Shown piece by piece: positions 33,797 to 43,129 of a stretch of DNA of 64,000 bases. Position numbers and translations under genes: made by a program. Location: contig CAYNOS010000004.1 of the NCBI GenBank assembly GCA_964398985.1, forward strand, positions 1 to 64,000, written 5' to 3'. The DNA comes from CAYMRL01 sp964398985. GTDB taxonomy: Bacteria; Deinococcota; Deinococci; Deinococcales; Trueperaceae. How positions within the stretch are numbered: position 1 is the stretch's first letter; every line of letters begins with the position of its first letter. The notes below the pieces were generated by a model. It was not told the DNA's origin. It saw only the letters and a program-made list of their open reading frames with translations, and made no database searches.

Positions 33797-34789
33797 GTGG
33801 ACCAGGCGGGAGGTGAGGGTCAGGGGATCTGGCGCTACATCGGCGGCCGGCTGCTGAATGCCGTGCCGCTGGTGCTCGGGGTCGTGGTGGTCAACTTCCT
33901 GTTGATCGCCTTGGCTCCCGGTGACCCGGTCACGGCGCTGATCGGCGAGTTTCCTGCCCCGCCCGAGTACGTCGAGCGCGTCAGGGCCGACTACGGCCTC
34001 GATCGTTCGCTGCCCGAACGCCTGGTCCTCTACCTCGGCAACGTGGTCAGAGGCGACCTCGGGTTCTCGTTCGCGAACCGCCAGCCGGTCCTCGACCTGC
34101 TGCTCGAGCGGCTTTCGCGCACCCTGATCTTCATGCTGATCACGGTCGCGGTCGCCACCGGGATCGGCGTGGCCCTGGGGGTGGTGGCGGCTCGCAAGCC
34201 GCACTCGACCGCCGACACGCTGGCCACCGGCTTCGCGTTGACCGGCTACGCCGTGCCCGAGTTCTGGCTCGGACAGCTCTTGATACTGGTGTTCGCCGTC
34301 TGGCTCGGGTGGCTGCCGGCGGGTGGCTTCCGCAGCATCCGCGTCGACTACTCGGGCTGGGCGGCGGTCGTCGACTACGCCCGCCACATGGCGCTGCCGA
34401 TGGCTGCCCTGTCGTTCCGCTACATGGCGATAACCACGCGCCTGACGCGCGCCAGCCTGCTCGAGGTGATGAACACCCAGTACATCCTCGCGGCCAGGGC
34501 GCGCGGGCTGTCGGAGCGCGCGGTGCTGTGGCGCCACGCCCTGCGCGCCGCCGCCCTGCCGGTCGTGACCGTCGTCGGCTACAACTTCGGGTTCATCGTC
34601 GCCGGCTCGGCGCTGGTCGAGACGGTGTTCGGCTGGCCCGGCGTCGGACGGCTGATGTACGACTCGATCTTCACCCGCGATTACCCGGTGCTGCTCGGCA
34701 TCCTGCTGCTGGTCTCGATCACCGTCATCCTGGTCAACCTCGTGACCGACATCCTCTACGCCGTCCTCGACCCGCGGGTGCGGTACTGA
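33797..34789 (+). CDS. Opp-type ABC transporter permease (DppB type)
   Basis: A 330-residue permease starting at GTG 33797. DppB features are the N-terminal IGGRLLNAVPLVLGVVVVNFLLIALAPGDPV, the extracytoplasmic YGLDRSLPERLVLYLGNVVRGDLGFSF and the ATPase-docking loop QYILAARARGLSERAVLWRHALRAAALPVV, followed by ALVETVFGWPGVGRLMYDSI and VNLVTDILYAVLDPRVRY at the C-terminus. It overlaps the second permease gene by one base. Confidence 0.93.
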   Translation: MDQAGGEGQGIWRYIGGRLLNAVPLVLGVVVVNFLLIALAPGDPVTALIGEFPAPPEYVERVRADYGLDRSLPERLVLYLGNVVRGDLGFSFANRQPVLDLLLERLSRTLIFMLITVAVATGIGVALGVVAARKPHSTADTLATGFALTGYAVPEFWLGQLLILVFAVWLGWLPAGGFRSIRVDYSGWAAVVDYARHMALPMAALSFRYMAITTRLTRASLLEVMNTQYILAARARGLSERAVLWRHALRAAALPVVTVVGYNFGFIVAGSALVETVFGWPGVGRLMYDSIFTRDYPVLLGILLLVSITVILVNLVTDILYAVLDPRVRY

Positions 34790-35673
34790 TGGCTGCGCCG
34801 ACGCCGACGGTGCGCGCCGCCGCGGCCGGCTCCGCCACCGCCAGCGCGGTGTGGCGGCGCTTCCGGCGCAACCGCACCGGCATGTTCGGCGCGATCGTGG
34901 TGGCTGTGCTGGTGCTCGTCGCCATCCTGGCGCCGGTGCTGGCGCCGCACGACCCGTTCACGACGTCCCGCAACGCGCTGCTCCCGCCCTTCGCCAACGC
35001 CGAACACCCGCTCGGGACCAACCATCTGGGGCGCGACATCCTCTCGATGGTGCTGTGGGGCTCGCGCGTCTCGTTGATCGTCGGGCTCTCGGCCGCCCTC
35101 ACCGCCACGGTGATCGGCGTGCTGGTGGGCGCCCTCAGCGGCTTCGCAGGCGGCTGGGTCGACGAGCTGCTGATGCGCATCACCGAGTTCTTCCAGATCA
35201 TCCCGCGCTTCGTGCTGGCGCTGATCGTGGTCGCGCTGTTCGGATCCGGCCTCATCAACCTCATCCTCGTCATCGGGGTCCTGAGTTGGCCGCAGACCGC
35301 GCGCCTCGTCAGGAGCCAGTACCTCAGCCACAAGGTCCTTCCCTACGTCGATGCCGGGCGCGCGCTCGGCATGCGCTCGGCGCGGCTGATCTTCGTTCAG
35401 ATCCTTCCCAACGTCATGGCTCCCGTCATGGTGGTGGCTTCGCTCGACGTGGCGCAGGCGATACTGCTGGAAGCCAGCCTCGGCTTCTTCGGGCTCGGCG
35501 ACCCCAACCTCACCAGTTGGGGCGGCATGCTCAACACCGCCCAGAGCTACATGCAGCGCGCCTGGTGGATGAGCGTCTTCCCCGGCATCGCGATCTCGCT
35601 GGCGGTGCTCGGCTTCAACCTGCTTGGCGACGGCCTGACCGAGGCGGCCGACCCGCGCATGAGCGACCGCTAG
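34789..35673 (+). CDS. Opp-type ABC transporter permease (DppC type)
   Basis: A 294-residue permease starting at ATG 34789 in the upstream stop (TGATG). It has the DppC hallmarks HPLGTNHLGRDILSMVLWGSRVSLIVGL, VDELLMRITEFFQIIPRFVLALIVVALFG, the docking loop YVDAGRALGMRSARLIFVQILPNVMAPV and FFGLGDPNLTSWGGMLNTAQSYM. Forms the channel with the preceding permease. The next gene, a nucleoside phosphorylase, follows after 24 bases with an AAGGAG. Confidence 0.93.
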   Translation: MAAPTPTVRAAAAGSATASAVWRRFRRNRTGMFGAIVVAVLVLVAILAPVLAPHDPFTTSRNALLPPFANAEHPLGTNHLGRDILSMVLWGSRVSLIVGLSAALTATVIGVLVGALSGFAGGWVDELLMRITEFFQIIPRFVLALIVVALFGSGLINLILVIGVLSWPQTARLVRSQYLSHKVLPYVDAGRALGMRSARLIFVQILPNVMAPVMVVASLDVAQAILLEASLGFFGLGDPNLTSWGGMLNTAQSYMQRAWWMSVFPGIAISLAVLGFNLLGDGLTEAADPRMSDR

Positions 35674-35697
35674 ACCTCGCAAGGAGCACTCCACAGA

Positions 35698-36459
35698 ATG
35701 GCTGACGATATCCAACGACACCTGCGCGCCCGCAGCGGCGACGTGGCGCCTTACGTCCTGATCCCCGGCGACCCGGCGCGCGCCGACCGCATCGCCGCCA
35801 CCTTCGCGAACAGCCGCGAGGTCGCCCGCAACCGCGAGTACGTGATCCACACCGGCACGACGGCCGCCGGCACGCCGATCAGCGTCTGCTCGACCGGCAT
35901 CGGGGGACCGTCGGCCTCGATCGCCGTCGAGGAGTTGACACGCATCGGCGCCACGCACTTCATCCGTGTCGGGTCCTCCGGTGGACGCCAACCCCACATC
36001 CCGATCGGCTCGGTCGTGGTGGTCACGGCGGCCTTCCGCGGCGAGGGCACCTCGCTCGATTACCTGCCGCTCGGCTACCCGGCCGTCGCCGACATCGACA
36101 TCACGTTGGCCTTGCGGCGCGCCGCCGTCGGCCGCCTTGGCAGGCGCGCCTATGAGGGCGTCGCCTACACTCGCGATGCCTTCTATCGCCGCGACGACGG
36201 CTTGAACCGCCTCCTCACCGACGCCGGCGTCGTGGCCGCCGAACAGGAGTGCGCCACGATCTTCGTCGTCGGCTCGGTGCTGGGCGTCAAGGTCGGCGCC
36301 GTGCTGGGCACCGACTCGAACATCTATCTCGACCCCCAGCCGACCCGCGAGGAGAAGGAGGAGCTCTACATGCGCGGGGAACGCGACACGATCGCTGTCG
36401 CCATCGCGGCCGTCGACTCGCTGCACGGCGCGAGCCCATCCGCTGAGGCGGGTGCGTGA
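35698..36459 (+). CDS. Nucleoside phosphorylase (uridine/purine, PNP_UDP_1 family)
   Basis: A 253-residue phosphorylase. The phosphate-binding N-terminal VLIPGDPARADRIAATFANSREVARNREYVIHTGT, the CSTGIGGPSASIAVEELTRIGATHFIRVGSSG block and the ribose-binding-like EQECATIFVVGSVLGVKVGAVLG (equivalent of the uridine phosphorylase MExATLF helix, with Met replaced by Gln) place it in the NP-I family. It splits nucleosides with phosphate to base and ribose-1-phosphate. Overlap with the adenine deaminase gene (GTGA) suggests purine nucleosides are handled, adenine then being deaminated. Confidence 0.9.
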   Translation: MADDIQRHLRARSGDVAPYVLIPGDPARADRIAATFANSREVARNREYVIHTGTTAAGTPISVCSTGIGGPSASIAVEELTRIGATHFIRVGSSGGRQPHIPIGSVVVVTAAFRGEGTSLDYLPLGYPAVADIDITLALRRAAVGRLGRRAYEGVAYTRDAFYRRDDGLNRLLTDAGVVAAEQECATIFVVGSVLGVKVGAVLGTDSNIYLDPQPTREEKEELYMRGERDTIAVAIAAVDSLHGASPSAEAGA

Positions 36460-38228
36460 GCGCGGCGCCGAGGCCGGCTGGCGGCGCTCCTGACTCCCGG
36501 CGCGACCTGCTGGTCGAGAACGCCAACATCGTCGACGTCGTCACGCAGAGCGTCTACCGCGGTTGGTTCACGACGCTGGGCGGGCGCTTCGTCGAGGTCG
36601 AGGAGGGCGAGGGACCGGCCGCCGGCAGTCTCGCGCCGGCTCGCACCGTCGACCTCGCCGGCGCCTACGTGCAGCCGGGCATGCTCGACGTGCACATGCA
36701 CATCGAGAGCAGCCTGGTGACGCCGCGACGCTTCGCCGAGGCGGTGCTGCCGCATGGCACCACCACGATCCTGCAGGACCCGCACGAGGTAGCCAACGTG
36801 CTCGGCGCCCCCGGCATCCGCTGGATGCTGGAGGCCTCGCGCGGCCTGCCGCTGCGCGTGTTCACGGCGGTCTCGAGCTGCGTGCCGGCGACCTCGGCCG
36901 ACATCGAGACTCCCAACGCCGGCATCTCGCCCGCCGAGGTGATCGAGCTGGCGAAGGAGCCCGAGGTACTGGCGCTCGGCGAGATGATGGACTTCCAGGG
37001 GCTGATCAAGGGCGACCAGCACCTGAGCGCGATGCTGCGCGCGGCCTGGGACGCCGGCCTCTCGCTCGAGGGCCACGTGCCGTCCTTGAGCGGTCCCGAG
37101 CTCTCGCGTTACATCGCCTACGGGATCCGCTCCGACCACACGCTGATGACGCCGGCCAAGCTGTTCGAACAACTGCGCAAGGGCCTGTGGGTGATGGTTC
37201 AGGAGAAGTCGCTCACCGCCGATGTGGTGACGACCATCGCGGCGCTGCCTGAGCGCAGCCGCGTCATGCTGATCACCGACGACGTGATGCCCAACCGCTT
37301 GACCACCGGTCACCTCAGCCGCCTCGTCGAGACCGCGGTTGCCGCGGGCTGGCCGGTACTCGACGCGGTGGCGGCGGCCACCTTGCGGCCGGCTTCGTAC
37401 CTCGGGCTTCACGACCTGGGCACCATCGCTCCCGGCGCCAAGGCCGACTTCCTCGTCACCGATGCGCTGGCCGCGTATCCCCCGCGCGCGGTCTACGTCG
37501 AGGGACAGCTGGTGGCGGAACGCGGCGCGCCGGTGGTCCTGCCGGCGCCCGGCGCGGCGCCCGAGCCGGCCGGCCTGCGCGAGAGCTTCGCGGCCGGCAC
37601 GATCGGCCCCGCCGACCTGCGCATCACCGAGATGGCCGGCGCCTCGTCCGTCATGGCCCGGGTCATCGAGGTCAACCAGGTCAACAGCTTCACTACGCTC
37701 TCCGAGAGGCGCGTCGCGCTGGTGGACGGCGTCCCGGTCGACGACGACCTCGTCCTGGCCACCGTCATCGCGCGCCCGCGCGTGCGGGTGGGCGCCCGCC
37801 TCACGGGCTCGCCGGTCATCACCTTGATAGCGGGGCTCGGTCTGCGCCGCGGCGGCTACGCGAGCACCTTCGCACACGACAGCCACAACGTCTTCGTGCT
37901 CGGCCGCGATCCCGAGGCGATGGCGGCAGCTCTGGACAGCGTGCTGGCGGTCGGCGGCGGCATGGCGTTCGCCGAGTCGGGCGCGACCAGCCCGACGTTG
38001 CTCGAGCTGCCGCTCGCAGGCCTGCTCTCCGACGAGCCGCTCGCCGAGGTTGCCGCGGGCTTCGACGCGCTCGAGGGCGCCCTGAGGCGTGCGGGGGTGA
38101 GCGTCAGGCACCCGGTGTTGCTCCTGACCCTGTTGCCGCTGTCGGTGAGCCCCGACTTCAAGGTCACCGACCTGGGCATCGTAGACGTGCAGGCGCGGCG
38201 CATCCTCGCGCCGCTGGTGGAGGCGTGA
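36456..38228 (+). CDS. ade: Adenine deaminase
   Basis: A 590-residue amidohydrolase of the adenine deaminase (Ade) type: metal-binding VQPGMLDVHMHIESSLVTP (His80, His82), GTTTILQDPHEVANVLG, ALGEMMDFQGLIKGDQH, LEGHVPSLSG, YGIRSDHTLMTP and the C-terminal ALVDGVPVDDDLVLATVI and ASTFAHDSHNVFVLG domains. It hydrolyses adenine to hypoxanthine and ammonia. GTG start in the preceding stop and GTGA into the following peptidase gene indicate tight coupling in a salvage operon with an upstream importer. Confidence 0.95.
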   Translation: MSAAPRPAGGAPDSRRDLLVENANIVDVVTQSVYRGWFTTLGGRFVEVEEGEGPAAGSLAPARTVDLAGAYVQPGMLDVHMHIESSLVTPRRFAEAVLPHGTTTILQDPHEVANVLGAPGIRWMLEASRGLPLRVFTAVSSCVPATSADIETPNAGISPAEVIELAKEPEVLALGEMMDFQGLIKGDQHLSAMLRAAWDAGLSLEGHVPSLSGPELSRYIAYGIRSDHTLMTPAKLFEQLRKGLWVMVQEKSLTADVVTTIAALPERSRVMLITDDVMPNRLTTGHLSRLVETAVAAGWPVLDAVAAATLRPASYLGLHDLGTIAPGAKADFLVTDALAAYPPRAVYVEGQLVAERGAPVVLPAPGAAPEPAGLRESFAAGTIGPADLRITEMAGASSVMARVIEVNQVNSFTTLSERRVALVDGVPVDDDLVLATVIARPRVRVGARLTGSPVITLIAGLGLRRGGYASTFAHDSHNVFVLGRDPEAMAAALDSVLAVGGGMAFAESGATSPTLLELPLAGLLSDEPLAEVAAGFDALEGALRRAGVSVRHPVLLLTLLPLSVSPDFKVTDLGIVDVQARRILAPLVEA

Positions 38229-39412
38229 GCGCGGTGGGCACTGACCAAGCGCCGGACCTGGTGCTCGAGCTGCGCGACCTGCTCGTCGCGCTCTGCGAGG
38301 TGCCCAGTCCCAGCCGCAACGAGCGCGCCGTGGCCGACCTCGTGGCCAACAAGCTGAGGGCGCTCGGGGCGGATGTCCGAGAGGACGACACCGCGGCTGT
38401 GGTCGGTGGCAACACCGGCAATCTGATCGCCGAGCTGAGCGGAGCCCTGCCCGGTCGGTTCGTGTTGGCGGCTCACATGGACACGGTGCCGCTGGTGCCT
38501 GGTGAGCCGCTGGTGGCGCTGACCGAGGGCAGCGTGGTGCGCTCGAGCGGCAAGCAGATCCTCGGTGCCGACGACAAAGCCGGTGTGGCGGTCGTCCTGA
38601 AGCTCCTCGAGCGCTTCGCCTCCCGACCGCGGGCCAACCGGCCGACGCTGATCGGCGTCATCACCGTCTGCGAAGAGGTCGGCCTCAAGGGCGCGCAGCA
38701 CCTCGACGTGGCGTCGTTGGCGGCCGACTACGGCTACAGCTTCGACGGCGAGGTGCCCGTCGGCGAGCTGATAACTGCCGCCGTCTTCAAGGAGCAACTG
38801 ACCCTCACCGTCAGGGGCCGCCGCTCGCACGCTGCCTTGGCTCCCGAGCAGGGCGTCCACGCCATCCTCGCCGCCGCCGAGGTCGTGCGTGCCTACCCGC
38901 TCGGCCGCGTGGCAGCCGACCAGGTCGCCAACATCGGGAGGATCGCGGGTGGTGGCAGCACGAACGTGGTGCCCGACGAGGTCGAGCTCGTCGGCGAGGC
39001 GCGAGCGTTCAGCGCGGAGCGGCTCGAGCAACTCGTCGAGCGCGTGCGACAAGGGAGCACGGCAGCCGCCTCCGCGGTGGGCGGCAGCGTCGCGATCGAG
39101 CGCCTCCGCCTCTACGACGGCTATTCGCTCGACGAGAACGCCCCGTGCGTTCGCGCACTCAGCGACGTCGCCTCAGGTCACGCCATCTCCGTCACGGCCG
39201 TCTCCTCGATCGGCGGCTCGGACACGAACGTCTTCAACCAGCGCGGCTTGCCGACCGTCAACGTCGGCGTGAACATGCACGAGATCCACTCCGTGTCCGA
39301 GTGGATCGACGCGCAGGATCTGGCGCAGGTCGTCAGGTGGGTGGAAGACGCCCTCGACGCCGCGCGTGGCTTGGCGTCACCGCCGACGCCGTCGGGCGCC
39401 GCCGGAGCCTAG
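38225..39412 (+). CDS. M20-family peptidase, peptidase T-like
   Basis: A 395-residue metallopeptidase. Zinc-binding and catalytic residues are evident in VLAAHMDTVPLVPG (His, Asp), LGADDKAGVAVVLKLL (Asp), TVCEEVGLKGAQHLD (Glu-Glu) and VNMHEIHSVSEWID at the C-terminus, with a dimerisation domain between (LTLTVRGRRSHAALAPEQG). Closest to PepT-like tripeptidases. It is the last gene of the importer/nucleoside operon. A peptidase beside an Opp-type importer could also mean that the cargo is a peptide or peptidyl nucleoside, so the substrate is open. Confidence 0.88.
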   Translation: MSAVGTDQAPDLVLELRDLLVALCEVPSPSRNERAVADLVANKLRALGADVREDDTAAVVGGNTGNLIAELSGALPGRFVLAAHMDTVPLVPGEPLVALTEGSVVRSSGKQILGADDKAGVAVVLKLLERFASRPRANRPTLIGVITVCEEVGLKGAQHLDVASLAADYGYSFDGEVPVGELITAAVFKEQLTLTVRGRRSHAALAPEQGVHAILAAAEVVRAYPLGRVAADQVANIGRIAGGGSTNVVPDEVELVGEARAFSAERLEQLVERVRQGSTAAASAVGGSVAIERLRLYDGYSLDENAPCVRALSDVASGHAISVTAVSSIGGSDTNVFNQRGLPTVNVGVNMHEIHSVSEWIDAQDLAQVVRWVEDALDAARGLASPPTPSGAAGA

Positions 39413-39485
39413 CTGGCGGGGAACGAGGCCGGCGGCCCGGCGCGCTATCATCGGGTCCTACCCGAGGCGAGAACGGAGAGTGCAC

Positions 39486-41942
39486 ATGCAGTCAGCAAGG
39501 GACCCACTCCTGCGCAGGACGCCGGCGGCCTTGGCGTCTTCGCTGCTGCTGGCGGCCGCCCTCCTGCTGCCAGCGACGGCCGCCGCGCAAGACGGGCCGC
39601 TCAGTCACCTGTTGCCTGAAGCCACCATCGCGGTGATCGACTACGTGCCCGGCGGTGGCGACTTCGGCATCCTCCAGGAAGTGCTTGACGACCTCGACGT
39701 CGCCGGGGTCTGGAGCATCGTGGCGTCGCTGACAGGCGAACCTGCGGCCGCGCCGGCGCCGGTGCCGACGCTCACCGGGCTCTTCGAGGCGGCGCTGTCC
39801 GGAGCCGCCGACGAGCTCGCGGCCGACTGTCCGCAGGCTGCCGACCTCCTCGATCTGGAGGCCGTCACCGGCCCGGTCACCCTCGGCGTCAGCCTCTCTG
39901 CCGCCAGGCCGCTTCCTGGCGTCGTGGCCCTGCTGCGCCCCGCCGACGCGGGCACGGCGGGCTCGCTGATCGATGCGCTCGCCGCCTGCCTCCCCGGTGG
40001 CGGCGACCTTCAGGAAGCGGACGTCACCCTCCACCTCCTCGGCGACGGTCCCGATGGCCCAGTGGTGCTCGCGCGCCTCGATGGCCTGGTGATCGCGACC
40101 GGCGACCCTGACCTGGCGCGTGCCGTCGTCAGGCTGGCGCGCGGCAGCAGCGAGCCGAGCTTCCGCGCGAGCGCGCTCGGTGCGTCGCTGGCGGGAAGTT
40201 CCCGACCGGGCATCGGTTTCGTCCTCGACCTGGCGGCGCTGGCCGACCTGGCAGGCAACTCGCCCGACCTCGAGGCGGATCCGCTGGTCGAGCGGCTCAC
40301 CGCGAGCCTGAAGACGCTGGGCGGGTTCTCGGCGCACGCCGCGTTCACCGAACGGGGATTGACGATCCAGTCGTCCCTGGCGACGAACCCGACCGGAGGC
40401 GACCCGACCCTGGCGCGCCTGATCACCTGCGCCGACTGCGTCGCGCCGGGGCCGCCCCCACAGCTTCCGACGGGCGGCGTGATGCTGAGCGCCGGAACGC
40501 TGCCGGTGGTCGACCTCGTCGGCTGGATCGACGACTGGCTGGCGTCGGCCGCCAGCTTGACCGGCGACTCGAGCAGCCTGCGCGAACTCAGCTCCGAGTA
40601 CCTGGGGCTCGATCTCGACGCGGGACTGCTCGATTGGTGGGATGGCACCTGGTACGCCGTGCAGTTGGACCTGCCGGGTTCGGATGTGCGCGGCTGGCTG
40701 CAGGGCGCCAGCGGCGTCACGGCCCTGCCGGTGACGTCGGAGGCCGCCGCTGTGGCTGCCATCGAAGTCTGGGGCGCAGGCCTCAAGAACCTCGCTGGGG
40801 CATTGCCGGGCGGGCTTTGGCAGGCGCTGCTCGGCGCCCCGGCCTTCGGCGGGTTGGACGCCGACAGCGCCGGAGCCGCCGACGCCCCGCTCTTCGCCAC
40901 CATGCCCGTCACGCATCGCGGCGTCACCTACCAGCGGTGGCGCGCTCCACTGGCCATCGATCTCGGGGTCATGGTGGCGGACGGGCACATGCTGATCGCT
41001 TCGCCGTCGAGCCTGATGCGTCAGGTCATCGACCAGCGCTCAGGGGCCGCGCCAACAGCCGACGACGCTCAGCTTCGCGCCGCCATCGCCGCGTTGCCCG
41101 CCGGCACCACCTCGTACTCGGTCGCCGACGTCCCTCGCGTCCTGCGCCACTTCGCCTCCCTGCTCGACCTGGTAGCCACGCCGGCCGCGTCAGCCGTCGC
41201 CCTCTCGCTGGACGAGATGGCCGCCGACCTGGTCGGTCTCGGGGACGACTCGTTCGGAGACTTCGATTTCGACTCCGACTTCGGCGGCTTCGAGAGCGAC
41301 GGCGGGCCCACCGGCATGGATGGCTACCCGGCCGACTATCTCGGTCCCGATCCACGGGCGTCCGATGCGCCGACGCTGGTCCTCTCGGTGCCTTCGAGCT
41401 CTGAGCACGAGATCACCTTCGACACGTCTCTGGCGGACTCGTCACTGGGGCTGGTGCTGGAGCTCAGCGGGCTCAGCGCCGGCGATCTGGTCGAGATCGA
41501 GGTGCTCGATCCAAGCTCGTACGAGGTCGATCCCCTGTTGTTCCTGTTCGACATGACCAACGGGCGCATCGTCGCGGCCAACGACGACGCCCCCGGCGTG
41601 GAACGCTCGGCGGTCATCTTCGAGGTCATGGCTGGGATCGACTACGCCGCCGTCGTGACCTCCTGGATGGGCGACGCAACCGGGACCGTGATCGTCAACG
41701 CGTCGGTGCTGAGCAACGGCGCCGACGGGATCGAAGAACCCGGCGAGGCCCCGGCCGACGAAGGCTCCGCGGGCGACTCGGCGGCGCAGCCCCGCACTCC
41801 CACCTTCGAAGAGGTGCTGAGGCTGTTCGACTTCGTCACCGGCTTCCTCGACGGCCTCGCCGACCGCAGTGGGGTCGGCGTCTGGACCGTCACGGTGGAG
41901 GACAACGTGGTCAGGTCCACGCTGGTGGTGCCGGCGCGGTGA
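39486..41942 (+). CDS. Large secreted DUF3352-like protein
   Basis: An 818-residue exported protein (signal peptide ALASSLLLAAALLLPATAAAQ; cleavage near AAAQ). The first 590 residues have the pattern of DUF3352 proteins: LPEATIAVIDYVPGGGDF near the N-terminus, VLARLDGLVIATGDPDLARAVVRLA, and VMVADGHMLIASPSSLMRQVID later. A short acidic Asp/Phe/Gly-rich linker (residues about 596-617) separates this from a C-terminal beta-sandwich (ELSGLSAGDLVEIEVLDPSSYEVDPLLFLFDMTNGRIVAANDDA), which resembles a pre-peptidase C-terminal type domain. Its function is unknown. It overlaps the sugar kinase gene by GTGA. Confidence 0.72.
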   Translation: MQSARDPLLRRTPAALASSLLLAAALLLPATAAAQDGPLSHLLPEATIAVIDYVPGGGDFGILQEVLDDLDVAGVWSIVASLTGEPAAAPAPVPTLTGLFEAALSGAADELAADCPQAADLLDLEAVTGPVTLGVSLSAARPLPGVVALLRPADAGTAGSLIDALAACLPGGGDLQEADVTLHLLGDGPDGPVVLARLDGLVIATGDPDLARAVVRLARGSSEPSFRASALGASLAGSSRPGIGFVLDLAALADLAGNSPDLEADPLVERLTASLKTLGGFSAHAAFTERGLTIQSSLATNPTGGDPTLARLITCADCVAPGPPPQLPTGGVMLSAGTLPVVDLVGWIDDWLASAASLTGDSSSLRELSSEYLGLDLDAGLLDWWDGTWYAVQLDLPGSDVRGWLQGASGVTALPVTSEAAAVAAIEVWGAGLKNLAGALPGGLWQALLGAPAFGGLDADSAGAADAPLFATMPVTHRGVTYQRWRAPLAIDLGVMVADGHMLIASPSSLMRQVIDQRSGAAPTADDAQLRAAIAALPAGTTSYSVADVPRVLRHFASLLDLVATPAASAVALSLDEMAADLVGLGDDSFGDFDFDSDFGGFESDGGPTGMDGYPADYLGPDPRASDAPTLVLSVPSSSEHEITFDTSLADSSLGLVLELSGLSAGDLVEIEVLDPSSYEVDPLLFLFDMTNGRIVAANDDAPGVERSAVIFEVMAGIDYAAVVTSWMGDATGTVIVNASVLSNGADGIEEPGEAPADEGSAGDSAAQPRTPTFEEVLRLFDFVTGFLDGLADRSGVGVWTVTVEDNVVRSTLVVPAR

Positions 41943-42922
41943 CCATCGCCACCTGGGGCGAGGCGATGCTGCGGCTGAGCCCGGCATCCGGCCTGCGGCT
42001 GAGCCAGGCCGACGAGCTCGAACTCCACGTCGGCGGCAGCGAGGCCAACGTGGCCGTCGGCCTGGCGACGCTCGGCGCCCGCGCGAGGTGGCTGTCGGTC
42101 GTGGCCGACGACGAGCTCGGCGAGCGGATCGTCGGCGAGTTGCGGCGTTACGGCGTCGACGTCTCGCGCGTGATCCGCACGCCGGGCCGCACCGGGCTCT
42201 ACTTCTACGACCGTGGCGGCGTCGGCCGCCCTCCGGTCGTGACCTACGACCGCGCGCACTCGGCGTTCGCGCAGCATCCGAGCAGTGGCCTGCTGGCGGG
42301 CCATGCGCGCACGCTGCTGGAGGGCAGTGAGCTGCTGCACGTGAGCGGCATCGACCTGGCGTTGGGGACGGAGAGCGCCATCGCCACCATGGCGTTCTGG
42401 GAGGCCGCCGGGGTGGCGGGCATGCAGCGGTCGTTCGACGTGAACTTCCGGCGCACCTTGACCACTGCGGATAGTTGGGCGAGCGCCTGCGCCCCCTATC
42501 TCGCCACCGCCGACGTGCTGTTCGTCGCCGAGCGCGACGCCGGCGAGGTGTTCGGCTCCTCGGTCGATCAAGGTTCCGGTCCCTTCCAGACGCTGCGCCT
42601 CTCGGCCCCGCGCGCCGAGATCGTCATCACGCGTGGGGAGCGGGGCGCCGCCGCGCTGGACCGCCACGGCCGGTTCACAGAGCGGCCGGCGTTGCCGGCG
42701 TCGGAGGTTGGGCGTCTGGGGCGCGGCGACGCGTTCGCGGCGGGCTACTTGTGGAGCCGCCAGCTGGAGCCTGGCGACGCCGCTGCGGCGTTGGAGCGGG
42801 CAGTCGCCGCTGCCAGCTACAAGTCGTCGTTGGTGGGCGACCTGCCGGTGCTCGACGCTCGCGTGATCGAGGAGATGCGGCGCTCGTCGGCCAACGGGGA
42901 GCGCGGCGGCGTGCACCGCTGA
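41939..42922 (+). CDS. PfkB-family sugar kinase, probable 2-keto-3-deoxygluconate kinase
   Basis: A 327-residue ribokinase-family protein. Substrate motif is HVGGSEANVAVGLATLGARARWLSVVADDELGERI, and the C-terminal ATP/anion-hole motif is LGRGDAFAAGYLW (the usual GAGDxF with Arg in place of Ala). The IATWGEAMLRLSP start and ELLHVSGIDLAL and FDVNFRRTL blocks resemble KdgK, which makes KDPG from 2-keto-3-deoxygluconate. Other PfkB substrates are possible. It would link the hexuronate genes around 44-60 kb to the lower pathway, but KDPG aldolase is not in view. GTG start overlaps the upstream secreted-protein stop. Confidence 0.85.
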   Translation: MTIATWGEAMLRLSPASGLRLSQADELELHVGGSEANVAVGLATLGARARWLSVVADDELGERIVGELRRYGVDVSRVIRTPGRTGLYFYDRGGVGRPPVVTYDRAHSAFAQHPSSGLLAGHARTLLEGSELLHVSGIDLALGTESAIATMAFWEAAGVAGMQRSFDVNFRRTLTTADSWASACAPYLATADVLFVAERDAGEVFGSSVDQGSGPFQTLRLSAPRAEIVITRGERGAAALDRHGRFTERPALPASEVGRLGRGDAFAAGYLWSRQLEPGDAAAALERAVAAASYKSSLVGDLPVLDARVIEEMRRSSANGERGGVHR

Positions 42923-42925
42923 GGC

Positions 42926-43084
42926 TCAGGCCCTCCGGTAGCGCTGCAGTACGGCGACATCCGGCGAGAAGCCGCTACCCGGCCCTTCGGGAACCGCTAC
43001 CCAACCGCCCTGGCGCAAGCCATCGAACGGCGCCAGAACGAGCAGCGTGCGGCGGCTCTCGCGCTGCCCCTGTGGCTCAGCCAC
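42926..43084 (-). CDS. Possible small protein of 52 residues
   Basis: A GTG-initiated reading frame downstream of the formylglycine-generating enzyme gene encodes a peptide containing LLVLAPFDGLRQGGWVAVPEGPG and ending RYRRA. Composition looks protein-like, but the complementary strand is also open, there is no clear ribosome binding site, and no family is recognised. It could be a decayed gene end. Confidence 0.25.
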   Translation of the reverse strand: MAEPQGQRESRRTLLVLAPFDGLRQGGWVAVPEGPGSGFSPDVAVLQRYRRA

Positions 43085-43129
43085 CGCACCACCTGGCTAC
43101 CGTAGAGTCCCCATGGATAGCGCCGCTGG

